A DNA stretch of 49,824 bases, taken from the NCBI GenBank assembly GCA_034003745.1, contig JAVEYA010000005.1:1-49824 (forward strand), written 5' to 3'. Origin of the DNA: JAVEYA01 sp034003745 (GTDB lineage: Bacteria > Bacillota > Peptococcia > DRI-13 > PHAD01). Both the position numbers and the translations under genes were made by a program. The notes below the pieces were generated by a model. The model was not told the DNA's origin and made no database searches. It saw only the letters and a program-made list of their open reading frames with translations. Every line of letters begins with the position of its first letter. Position 1 is the stretch's first letter. Of the stretch, positions 7,473 through 15,385 are shown one piece after another.

Positions 7473-8615
7473 CTATTGCTCCTCCCCGCAACTTTTCCCC
7501 TTTTTGTTACTATACATGAGACTGTCAATATGATGGAGAAATTGTTCGACGTTGGTATAAGCCGCATCAAAGATATCCGCTCCAAAACTGCATTCCAATT
7601 TATACCCTTTTCCGGATTTCTCATTATACTCTTTTAGTTTGGAGCGGATTCTTGCGATCATTTTTTCTAAAATTTCCGGGGATTCACAGTCCACAATGAT
7701 GATAAACTCATCGCCGCCCAAGCGGGCAATGACGTCCGTTTTCCTCAGCAGGCTTTTAACCAACCGTATGGTCGTTTTTAAAGCGTCATCTCCTTCTAAA
7801 TGTCCATATTCATCGTTTATTTCTTTGAGTTTGTCCAAATCAAGATAAATTGCCCCAAATCTGGTATCTGTTCCCCGCTTTATTTTTTGCGAAATAAAAT
7901 ATAAAAATGATTCTCTGGCCCAGGCCCCGGTTAAGCTGTCCAGGCGAATCAGCCGCTGTTGCAGAAGATTATAGGTGATAACCAGGGCAAAAGCGGAACT
8001 GCTCCAAATAAACAGCAGACCGTAAAAGAGTGATTGCAATATCCCTCCGAGCAGGGGAAGGATGACCACTATAAAAAGAGAAAAAACCTCTTGTTTAACA
8101 ATCTTCTTTCTGTGTTTTAAGATCAGCAGTAAGGCACAAAACAAGTAGAAAAACGTAATAATTGCTGAAACGCTGAATAACGGGCCCCTTTGATAAACAT
8201 TGGCGCTGTTAATAAAAAATACCCAGCCGAAAAATGGCGATAAGGCTATAATAAAGAAATTGATGATGACCGGCAACAGCATTAAAAGATGCTTTTTCTT
8301 TGGTATAGCAAGTTTGGGGATAATCCAGCTATGGATTAGAACATACCAGGAATAGGTCAAAATCGGGCCGGTAATAAACAGCCCCAGATGCATAAAAACA
8401 GAAACCGGCATCAGCCAAAGCTCAGGGCGCTTATTAATAATACAAGTCATGGTCTCAAAAAAGAGCGCAAACAGCACGATCAACGACGTGCTTAAGAACC
8501 TTCTGTTCCACAGATCCTGCCGGTCAAGTTGCTGATAAGCAATTACCAGCACAACGCTTAATAAAATAAACGCGGCGATATTAATATCCACACGTAAAAA
8601 TACACTCATCTCCAT
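7473..8615 (-). CDS. Membrane-bound GGDEF diguanylate cyclase
   Basis: A 380-residue protein with seven or so hydrophobic membrane spans in residues ~10-220, then a C-terminal GGDEF domain. It is predicted to make cyclic di-GMP from GTP at the membrane. The active site is intact (RLGGDEF). An inhibitory I-site RxxD (RKTD) lies five residues before it, so product inhibition is likely. The N-terminal region resembles the 7TM sensor domains found on histidine kinases and cyclases. The start ATG overlaps the stop codon of the upstream deacylase gene (TAATG), so the two are translationally coupled. Confidence 0.9.
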   Translation of the reverse strand: MEMSVFLRVDINIAAFILLSVVLVIAYQQLDRQDLWNRRFLSTSLIVLFALFFETMTCIINKRPELWLMPVSVFMHLGLFITGPILTYSWYVLIHSWIIPKLAIPKKKHLLMLLPVIINFFIIALSPFFGWVFFINSANVYQRGPLFSVSAIITFFYLFCALLLILKHRKKIVKQEVFSLFIVVILPLLGGILQSLFYGLLFIWSSSAFALVITYNLLQQRLIRLDSLTGAWARESFLYFISQKIKRGTDTRFGAIYLDLDKLKEINDEYGHLEGDDALKTTIRLVKSLLRKTDVIARLGGDEFIIIVDCESPEILEKMIARIRSKLKEYNEKSGKGYKLECSFGADIFDAAYTNVEQFLHHIDSLMYSNKKGKSCGEEQ

Positions 8616-9073
8616 TAATTACACACATCCACCCAGCTGCCGTTCGTCACCCGGGCCAGATACTCCACATCAATTTTTACCGCCGTGTTGGCTTCACCGC
8701 CTGCCGGATAGACGTAATCATATACTTTTAAAGATTCATCCAGGAAAATCTTCAGCGGCTTAACCAAGCCAAAGGGACAAACGCCGCCCACCGGGTGGCC
8801 TGTGGCCAGCTCCACTTCCTCCGCGTTGATAAATCTGGCCTTTTGCTCAAATACTTCCTTAAATTTTCTGTTATCCACCCGCACATCGCCTTTGGCCAGA
8901 ATCAGGATATCTTCTTCCTTCAGCCTGAAGGCCATTGTTTTGGCGATTCTCCCCGGCTCTACCCCCAGAGCGGCTGCCGCCAGTTCGACAGTAGCTGTAC
9001 TGGTATTGATTTCGATAACTTCCAGCGGCAGCTGCTGTTCCGTAAAATATGCTTTTACACGCTGAATGCTCAC
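8615..9073 (-). CDS. YbaK/EbsC-family aminoacyl-tRNA deacylase-like protein
   Basis: A protein of about 152 residues of the YbaK/ProRS INS-domain family, which removes mischarged amino acids from tRNAPro or related tRNAs. Family marks are the KTMAFRL strand, ILAKGDVRVDNRKF, and the signature GHPVGGVCPFGL. The precise tRNA substrate cannot be told from sequence. I prefer the GTG at 9073, which has an AGG site 9 bases upstream; a TTG at 9082 directly abuts that site. It overlaps the downstream diguanylate cyclase gene by one base. Confidence 0.85.
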   Translation of the reverse strand: MSIQRVKAYFTEQQLPLEVIEINTSTATVELAAAALGVEPGRIAKTMAFRLKEEDILILAKGDVRVDNRKFKEVFEQKARFINAEEVELATGHPVGGVCPFGLVKPLKIFLDESLKVYDYVYPAGGEANTAVKIDVEYLARVTNGSWVDVCN

Positions 9074-9117
9074 TCTAGTCAACCTGCCTTTATCTTTTAA
9101 ATTTTTTATTTACAACA

Positions 9118-9141
9118 AAAAGGCGTCGAATTCGACGCCTT
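9118..9141 (-). terminator. Intrinsic terminator after the cupin gene
   Basis: A perfect palindrome, AAGGCGTCGAA/TTCGACGCCTT, lies between the cupin gene and the YbaK gene. On the minus strand it is followed by TTTTTGTTG. It ends the flavodiiron-cupin transcript. Confidence 0.8.
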
Positions 9142-9195
9142 TAATTATACTATTTTTTGTTCTTCATGCCATTAGTCAATTTATTTAATTACAAA

Positions 9196-9540
9196 TTAAT
9201 TTATCGGAAACACCACCACCAGCAGCATCTTGAACTGCGCCGGCGCTTCGACTGCGTGGGGTATACCCGCGGGCATCACAATGCTCTGTCCAGCCTTCAG
9301 CGCATATGCTTCGCCATTAATGATCACGGATGCGCTGCCGTCCAGAATATAGACCAGGGCATCGCCCTTGGATTCATGCGCGCTGATTTCCTCTCCCGTA
9401 TCAAATGCGAACAGGGTCATGCTCACAGCCTTGTTCTGTACCAACGTACGGCTGACAATCTGCCCTTCCTGATAGGAGACGAGAGAAGCCATCTCCAACA
9501 CTTTTTCAAAATCGATATTCTTTAAAAATTTTTCTTTCAT
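9196..9540 (-). CDS. Small cupin-domain protein
   Basis: A 114-residue single-domain cupin. Motif 1 appears as GEEISAHESKGDALVYILDG (with His and Glu metal ligands) and motif 2 as PAGIPHAVEAP. Such proteins often bind a divalent metal; the substrate is unknown. It starts right after the flavodiiron gene and is surely co-transcribed with it, so a role in oxidative or nitrosative stress is possible but not shown. The start has a GGAG site about 8 bases upstream. Confidence 0.85.
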   Translation of the reverse strand: MKEKFLKNIDFEKVLEMASLVSYQEGQIVSRTLVQNKAVSMTLFAFDTGEEISAHESKGDALVYILDGSASVIINGEAYALKAGQSIVMPAGIPHAVEAPAQFKMLLVVVFPIN

Positions 9541-9541
9541 A

Positions 9542-10729
9542 TCATTTATCTCCTACTACGTTTTTTCCATAGGCCTCGCACTTGGAGACCGCCTCTGCAT
9601 CCGGGACCCACAGGGCTTTGATCCCTTCATCCTGTACGCGGAAGCCCGCATCCGCAAGCGCTTTGGTGAGCAGCCCCACCGATTCCCCGCTCCAGCCGTA
9701 ACTGCCGAAGGCGGCGGCGCTCTTTCCCGTAAATTTGAGTCCCTTGATCATCTCCAGCAGGCCGGCGATGGAATGCAGGATGCCGCGGTTGATCGTGGAC
9801 GAACCGAGCAGTACTGTTTTGGAGCGAAATATTTCTGTAATAAGATCGTTCTTGTCCACTTTGGCCGCATTCAGCAGCTTCACCGTTACCTCCGGGTCCC
9901 GGCTGCGTATGCCTGCAGCGATTGCCTCGGCCATGCGGCGGGTCGCACCCCACATCGTATCGTAGATGATGCTGATTTGGTTCTCCTGATAAGAATCCGC
10001 CCATTTCAGGTATGTATGCACGATCTGTGCGGGGTCTTCTTTCCAGATAACGCCGTGGCTCGGACAAATCATATCTACCGGCAGCCCGAAGCCCAGTACC
10101 TCGTTGATTTTTTTTGTCACCAACGACGAAAAGGGGGTCAGGATGTTCGCATAATACTTGATTGCCTCGGCATAGAGTTCGGCGGTATCCACCGTGTCAT
10201 TGTACAGGGATTCCGTGGCGTAGTGCTGCCCGAAGGCGTCGTTGGAGAACAGAATGTTCTCACCCGTTAAGTAGCAGAACATACTGTCCGGCCAATGCAA
10301 CATCGGCGCTTCTATGAAAATCAGCTTCGTACTGCCCAGTTCCAGTGTATCTCCGGTCTTTACCGTGACAAAATTCCAGTCTTGATGATATTGCCCCTTA
10401 AGGGACTTCACCGCATTCGCCGTACAATAGATGGGTGTATCGGGGATATGGCGCATCAGCTCCGACAATGCGCCGCTGTGGTCAATTTCTCCATGGTTTG
10501 CCACAATATAGTCGATATCGTTTAAATCGATTTCCTGAGACAGGTTCTTTACAAACTCCTTGTCAAAGGGCTGCCAGACCGAATCGATCAAGACGTTTTT
10601 CCCGTCCCTGACAAGATAAGAATTATAAGATGAACCTTTTTGCGTGGAGTATTCGTCACCATGGAACTTCTGCAATTCCCAATCCACCTTGCCGACCCAG
10701 GTCACCTTCGAGGTGAGTGTTTTACCCAT
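9542..10729 (-). CDS. Flavodiiron protein (FprA family), O2/NO reductase
   Basis: A-type flavodiiron protein that reduces oxygen to water or nitric oxide to N2O in anaerobes. The N-terminal metallo-beta-lactamase-like domain carries the diiron ligands: HGEIDHSG (His, Glu, Asp, His), a His in the APMLHWPDSM region, the Asp in FSNDAFGQH, and the His in CPSHGVIW. The C-terminal flavodoxin domain (residues ~255-395) begins SIIYDTMWGATRRMAEA. The ATG at 10729 is preferred since GGAGG lies 8 bases upstream. No rubredoxin domain is fused. It heads the operon with the cupin. Confidence 0.93.
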   Translation of the reverse strand: MGKTLTSKVTWVGKVDWELQKFHGDEYSTQKGSSYNSYLVRDGKNVLIDSVWQPFDKEFVKNLSQEIDLNDIDYIVANHGEIDHSGALSELMRHIPDTPIYCTANAVKSLKGQYHQDWNFVTVKTGDTLELGSTKLIFIEAPMLHWPDSMFCYLTGENILFSNDAFGQHYATESLYNDTVDTAELYAEAIKYYANILTPFSSLVTKKINEVLGFGLPVDMICPSHGVIWKEDPAQIVHTYLKWADSYQENQISIIYDTMWGATRRMAEAIAAGIRSRDPEVTVKLLNAAKVDKNDLITEIFRSKTVLLGSSTINRGILHSIAGLLEMIKGLKFTGKSAAAFGSYGWSGESVGLLTKALADAGFRVQDEGIKALWVPDAEAVSKCEAYGKNVVGDK

Positions 10730-10814
10730 TATCAAAACCTCCTTTTATTGAATTCCCTATTTCTTAATAGAATTACCTTGCCCGTCCATAACGATTATAT
10801 TCTGCCGCGCTCAA

Positions 10815-10862
10815 TGCAGGCGGGGAGTTCCTCCCCAGGAACCGCCGGCTGCACTGAAGCAT
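10815..10862 (-). promoter_or_regulatory. Long hairpin in the 5' leader of the flavodiiron operon
   Basis: On the minus strand CAGTGCAG pairs with CTGCATTG, then GGCGG with CCGCC, enclosing a short GTTCCT/AGGAAC hairpin. It sits about 90 bases before the start codon. An extended -10 (TGGTATACT) lies just upstream on the minus strand at about 10875-10885. No T-run follows, so it is not a terminator. The rest of 10730-11041 holds AT-rich promoter sequence for the two divergent genes and no gene. Confidence 0.45.
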
Positions 10863-10971
10863 ATGATTATTATTAAGTATACCATATCCACAAAGCGATA
10901 AAACAGACAAAAAATCAAGCTGAAAGTCTCCAGTAATTATATTTAATATTTAATAATATATCTGATATTCC

Positions 10972-11000
10972 TTGTCAGTCCTAATTCTTTAAACTATAAT
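10972..11000 (+). promoter_or_regulatory. Sigma-A promoter of the chemotaxis-type transducer gene
   Basis: The -35 box TTGTCA (10972-10977) and the -10 box TATAAT (10995-11000) are 17 bp apart. They lie about 40 bases before the start codon at 11042. Confidence 0.75.
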
Positions 11001-11041
11001 AGGATTGGAAATAATTAATCATTTTTGAGGAGTAGAGGATA

Positions 11042-11875
11042 ATGAGTGGATCAGATGCAACCATCCTGGAGAACACGCGTAATGCTCTGCAAATTTTTCA
11101 CAGAATTATGAATGGCGAAATTGGAGTGGGCTTGGCCGACAGGGAAAAATTCCTTTTTTATCTTCCCGCCAAAGATCTTGATTTGCACGCTAAGCTAAAC
11201 CAACCCTTGACGCCGGGTACCGGAATCTATCGGGTCATCCATGAGGAACTGCCTCAACTGATTATGCGGGTAGATAAAAAAGTCCATGGGATACCGTATG
11301 TCACCCGATCCGGAGCAATATATAACGATGAGGGCGGGGTTATCGGGTCTATAGCGATTACACAATCGATGCAACGTTATGAGACCATTAAGGAGACATC
11401 AGCCACCTTATTGGATAATATTACTCTGCTGGCCTCAAATTCTGAACAAATCACCGCGCAAACTGAAGAAATAGCCGGCATCACCCAGGGGCTGGCCAAG
11501 ATCGCCGAAGGATCGCAGTCTCGTGTCAATGAGAGCAATCTTGCCCTGGAACTCATCCAAACAATAGCCGGGCAAACCAATTTACTGGGATTAAATGCAG
11601 CAATTGAAGCGGCGCGGGTAGGCGAGTTAGGGAGAGGCTTCGGAGTAGTCGCCGGAGAGATTCGCAAACTCGCCTCCGACAGCGCTGAATCCATCGCGAA
11701 GATAAAAGCCATCATTATCGGAATTCAAAATGACTCTAACACTACATACCAGCAAATCAAACAAGTCGAAGAAGGAATAAACCAAGTCACAGAAGCGATT
11801 TCCCAAATGGTTGCAGCAACGCAGGAGATCCATGCCAAAGCCGCCGTTTTGGATGAAGAAGCAGAAAAATACTAA
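11042..11875 (+). CDS. Soluble methyl-accepting chemotaxis-type signal transducer
   Basis: A 277-residue protein without membrane spans. Residues 1-~120 resemble a small PAS-like sensor domain of a type common in clostridial transducers. The rest is the MCP signalling domain with the conserved hairpin tip, seen as IAGQTNLLGLNAAIEAARVGE followed by GRGFGVVAGEIRKLA. The domain is short, so it likely forms a cytosolic cluster or signals to a non-flagellar partner. It is a single-gene unit with its own promoter and terminator. The GAGG site is about 12 bases before the start. Confidence 0.9.
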   Translation: MSGSDATILENTRNALQIFHRIMNGEIGVGLADREKFLFYLPAKDLDLHAKLNQPLTPGTGIYRVIHEELPQLIMRVDKKVHGIPYVTRSGAIYNDEGGVIGSIAITQSMQRYETIKETSATLLDNITLLASNSEQITAQTEEIAGITQGLAKIAEGSQSRVNESNLALELIQTIAGQTNLLGLNAAIEAARVGELGRGFGVVAGEIRKLASDSAESIAKIKAIIIGIQNDSNTTYQQIKQVEEGINQVTEAISQMVAATQEIHAKAAVLDEEAEKY

Positions 11876-11883
11876 TATGTGCA

Positions 11884-11930
11884 AAAAACAGGGCCTGTTC
11901 CGGAAATTCCGGCAGCCCCTGTTTTTATTA
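11884..11930 (+). terminator. Intrinsic terminator after the transducer gene
   Basis: AAAACAGGG pairs with CCCTGTTTT; inner CTG/CAG pairs and a CCGGAA/TTCCGG core strengthen the stem. A T-run follows. Confidence 0.85.
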
Positions 11931-12050
11931 TGTCTCTGATAATTAAATATTTAAGAGATAATCACCAGAATGTATAATGGATATCGGAATGCGTCAGAAA
12001 ACGCTGCTATATCGCCATATAAATTAGAAAAGGAACTAAGAGGGATCTAT

Positions 12051-13216
12051 ATGGACTTTTTTAATGTAAATATGGGAACCATGTTAATTATTCTTGTTTT
12101 AGGCCACTTTTTTACAGGCGTGCTGATGATTGTATATACGTCGCAACACAAGAGAAGCAAAGCGGTCAATACGTTTTTGCTTTCCAAACTGTTTCAACTG
12201 CTTGGATGGATCCTCATCGGGCTGAGAGGTCTGATCCCCAGCCTGGTTCTGATAGCTGTCGCCAATTCTGTGTTGTTTATCGGCGCCGCCTTAGAGTTGA
12301 TTGCGTTTATGATCCTGAAAAACAGCTATACTAAAGTGGTAAGAAGGGCTTATACAGCCCTGCTGATCGGATGTATCACCATATTTATTACAGCAACGGC
12401 ATCCGGATTCCCGGAAAATATCAGAATTGCTTTAACTTCTTCATCACTGCACTATTGATGGTGTTTCCTATATATAAGCTTTTTACGGATAAAGAATCTT
12501 CGATATTGCAATAAGTAATCGCTGTCTTTTATAGCTGCACAATCGTTTTTCTGCTGATCCGGGCCTATGCCGCGCTAACTACAGACTTTAACATGTATTT
12601 GGCTTCGACCAGCATTTATAACACCTGGCTATTTTTATTATTCTACATTGTCATGCTTACAGGAAGCACCGGCTTTATCCTCTTGGATAAAGAAAATTTA
12701 GATTCTGAACTGCTTAAGGCTGCTTCACTTGATGGGCTGACAGGCACATTGAACCGAAAAACATTCATAGCGCGTTCAAAAGATATTATTTTCCTGTATG
12801 CAAGGAAGCAGGAGCAAATCTCCTATCTCCTTATCGATATCGATGATTTCAAGAAAATCAATGATCGGCATGGGCATTATGTGGGGGACATTGTACTACA
12901 AGAATTCGCCGACACAATCAGAAAACAATTGAGAAATTATGATTTATTAGGCAGATACGGCGGAGAGGAATTTGCCGTTTTACTTCCCGGAACCGGCGAA
13001 AAAGAGGCTATAGGCATTGCAGAGCGTTTAAGAACTGTAATAGAAAGTTCTTCTGTCCATGCCGACCCTGAAGTAAAATACACGGCAAGCATCGGCGTTT
13101 CTACGATCACGCCCGATAAGGATACCAATATTGATATACTCTATCAACTCAGCGACCGGGCGCTTTATACGGCAAAAAAACAAGGCAAGAACTGTTGTAT
13201 GATTATCTCTACCTAA
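12051..13216 (+). pseudogene. Broken membrane diguanylate cyclase (frameshift plus stop)
   Basis: The 5' part (12051-12458) encodes an N-terminal membrane region starting MDFFNVNMGTMLIILVLG, with AGAGGGA before the ATG. Near 12418-12423 the frame changes: the next frame continues with a plausible membrane helix (NCFNFFITALLMVFPIYKL). That frame then meets a TAA at 12512, after which reading continues without break through two more helices into a GGDEF domain. The 3' part (12593-13216 as an ORF) keeps RYGGEEF and an RxxD I-site (RNYD). So one gene carries two independent lesions. The GGDEF fragment could still be translated alone, but no good ribosome site is seen. Confidence 0.8.
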
Positions 13217-13221
13217 AGTAT

Positions 13222-14178
13222 TCAGACACCGTAAAGAATATATTCTGTGGGGAGAACCGGCGAGCCGTAATAACGCAGGTAGAAATGATAGGAAGGGTCG
13301 GCTTCATAAATGATACGGGGCAATTTCCAAATATCCTTGTGGTTATGATATACGCTTAAGGCCAGCTTGGGATGATTTTTCTTTATCTTTTCAAGGCAGC
13401 CTAGAAGGGCTTCCTCTTCTCCGCCTTCGATGTCCATTTTAATAAAGGTTACATCTTCTTCGATATCCTCATCTATTTTAACCACAGGAACGGCAATAGC
13501 GCCGCTTTCTGAGAGCCGGCTTACGGAGGATACGACATCAGAAGAAAAATACAGGACGCCGTTTCTATTGCCGGCGCCTATTTTTCTGATAATCATATTG
13601 TCCGGAGGAAAGTGCTTGATATTGTTTTCTATACATTCTATATTGGCCGGCACGATTTCATAACAATACAGCCTTTTATAGCACTGCTCCCCAAAAGTCT
13701 TTACATAGTTCACCAGCGTGTCTCCGATATATCCTCCGATGTCCACAAAAACCTCGTCTTTACTGCATTGAACAAGATCCAGGTCAAAATACTGGCTAAA
13801 TGTTTTGTCATATATTTGCTCTATTGTTTTCGGGTCGGACAGGAGCCAGTAATAAAGGATATTCACCAGGATTCTTTTGGAGCGGAAGTCTTTAAGGATT
13901 CCATACAGCCATTCAAAATCTTCCCGGTGTTCTACTAAGGCATGCGCTCTATTGTCCGCCAGCGCATACTCTTCCTTTTCCGGATAATAGGCGCCCCATA
14001 ACTTATGCTCATTGAGGAAAGCCATGGAGCTATTATACAGTGCATTGTTTGTCGCGCTGAAATGTTTTAAGTTTTGCTGGACAGTCTCCTTGATTTGGGA
14101 CATGTCCCTTTCTTTAATAAACTGCATAAGGCGTTCAAAGTCTATATCAATCTGGTTCGGTATATGCGAGGCTGACAT
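13222..14178 (-). CDS. FkbM-family methyltransferase
   Basis: A 318-residue protein. Residues ~135-300 form a SAM-dependent FkbM-type methyltransferase domain with the motif EVFVDIGGYIGDTLVNYVK (SAM-binding loop), later VVKIDEDI and the typical FIKMDIEGGEEEALLG acidic motif. The N-terminal ~130 residues are helical and unassigned. FkbM enzymes methylate sugars or other hydroxyls, often on surface glycans; the substrate here is unknown. The start has GGGAGG 9 bases upstream. It ends 5 bases from the broken cyclase, in convergent orientation. Confidence 0.85.
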   Translation of the reverse strand: MSASHIPNQIDIDFERLMQFIKERDMSQIKETVQQNLKHFSATNNALYNSSMAFLNEHKLWGAYYPEKEEYALADNRAHALVEHREDFEWLYGILKDFRSKRILVNILYYWLLSDPKTIEQIYDKTFSQYFDLDLVQCSKDEVFVDIGGYIGDTLVNYVKTFGEQCYKRLYCYEIVPANIECIENNIKHFPPDNMIIRKIGAGNRNGVLYFSSDVVSSVSRLSESGAIAVPVVKIDEDIEEDVTFIKMDIEGGEEEALLGCLEKIKKNHPKLALSVYHNHKDIWKLPRIIYEADPSYHFYLRYYGSPVLPTEYILYGV

Positions 14179-14210
14179 TGCCTAAACCCTCCCCTTAAGT
14201 TCGGTATTCT

Positions 14211-14261
14211 CCGTATCATATGTCAATTGCCGGCCGGACGTGCAATTCATCTTTGATACGG
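14211..14261 (-). promoter_or_regulatory. Nested inverted repeat upstream of the FkbM gene
   Basis: CCGTATCA (14211-14218) pairs with TGATACGG (14254-14261), and inside it AATTGC (14225-14230) pairs with GCAATT (14242-14247). It lies about 35-85 bases before the FkbM start. It could be a folded leader or an operator; nothing more can be said. Confidence 0.35.
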
Positions 14262-14359
14262 ATAATACTGCTTAAAGGCGTTTCGTTTGGCGGCAGGGCC
14301 AACCTGTACATTCTCGAGCCGCCGTTTCTTCAATTGAAAGGCGTCTTTAGAATTATTCC

Positions 14360-15271
14360 TTACTTTATAATTCCTTCAATTAATTTATCAAAGTCAGATT
14401 GAAATAGCCTGTCCTGTATAACACGATATTTTTCAAATTCGCTTTCCGCAAAAGCTTTAGCGACTTCTGCGGTTACGATAAGTTCCAAATTCTGCAGTTC
14501 TGCTCTGGACAAATAGTTTTTAGCTATCGACACATCTGATTTTATTATTTTGCCGTTCGGTGCATTCTTCCAAGATGTCAGCCCCATGCACTCCTTGCCG
14601 GCATTTGCCCTGTCTACAATTACTTCTGCCGCCGTATGACCATGGATTGCCCAATGCAGCTTATTCTGCACAGTGGCAAAAAACTCTTTCGTAGTCTTGG
14701 AATCTCCGTCATAATCCAATGCAGTGGCATAAATATCCGTTATCTTCTGATAAAACTTGCGCTCACTGAGACGAATTTCCCTGATTTCTTCAAGTAGATG
14801 TTCAAAGTATTCTTCTGTGAGAATACTACCGCCGTTTATCAGGCGTTCTTTATCCATTACCCAACCTTGAATGGTATAATCCTTGGCTATTTTGTTGACC
14901 CATTTGCGAAATTGCACAGCACGTTCAGAATTTACTTTGAAGCCAACTGCAATAATCATTTGCAGGTTATAATGCTTAACTTCTCGGTTGACTAGCCGCG
15001 AACCTTCAGTTTGAACTATTCGGAAATTCCGAATAGTTGCTTCCGGGGCAAGTTCATAATCCAAAAAGACTTTCTTAATATGTTCATTTATTGTATGTAT
15101 CTCCACATCATAAAGCGTAGCAAGCATCTTTTGTGTAAGCCATATATTCTCATCTTCATAGCGCATTTCGATACTTTGCGGATTATCCCCTGTTGCAGCG
15201 ACGTATATCAGGTATTCCGCAGCAGAGGATCGTATAGTCATCTCAAGCTTCTTCCTTTTAGACATCTCCAT
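14360..15271 (-). CDS. RhuM-family protein
   Basis: A 303-residue protein with the marks of the RhuM family (named from Salmonella pathogenicity island 3): N-terminal IWLTQKMLATLYDVEIHTIN, then ATIRNFRIVQTEGSR, HYNLQMIIAVGFKVNSERA and RKWVNKIAKDY. The first ~100 residues look like a small DNA-binding domain of the kind found in phage antirepressors. The function is unknown. Family members are spread by horizontal transfer and often lie in defence or island regions, which fits its isolated position beside ligD. The ribosome site is weak. Confidence 0.85.
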   Translation of the reverse strand: MEMSKRKKLEMTIRSSAAEYLIYVAATGDNPQSIEMRYEDENIWLTQKMLATLYDVEIHTINEHIKKVFLDYELAPEATIRNFRIVQTEGSRLVNREVKHYNLQMIIAVGFKVNSERAVQFRKWVNKIAKDYTIQGWVMDKERLINGGSILTEEYFEHLLEEIREIRLSERKFYQKITDIYATALDYDGDSKTTKEFFATVQNKLHWAIHGHTAAEVIVDRANAGKECMGLTSWKNAPNGKIIKSDVSIAKNYLSRAELQNLELIVTAEVAKAFAESEFEKYRVIQDRLFQSDFDKLIEGIIK

Positions 15272-15385
15272 TACTCATTAGAGCCTTGATATGTCAGCAT
15301 CCGGGTCTGCAACAAGATTATGGTCTCAAACAGATCGTAGCTGCCGTCTGTCAGTATGTACATCACCGGCTGGAGTAGACGGAGT

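Noticed and set aside
15021..15041. Near-perfect palindrome CTATTCGGA-N3-TCCGAATAG
   Set aside because: It lies within the RhuM-like coding sequence over the conserved TIRNFRIVQ motif, so coding constraint explains it well enough.
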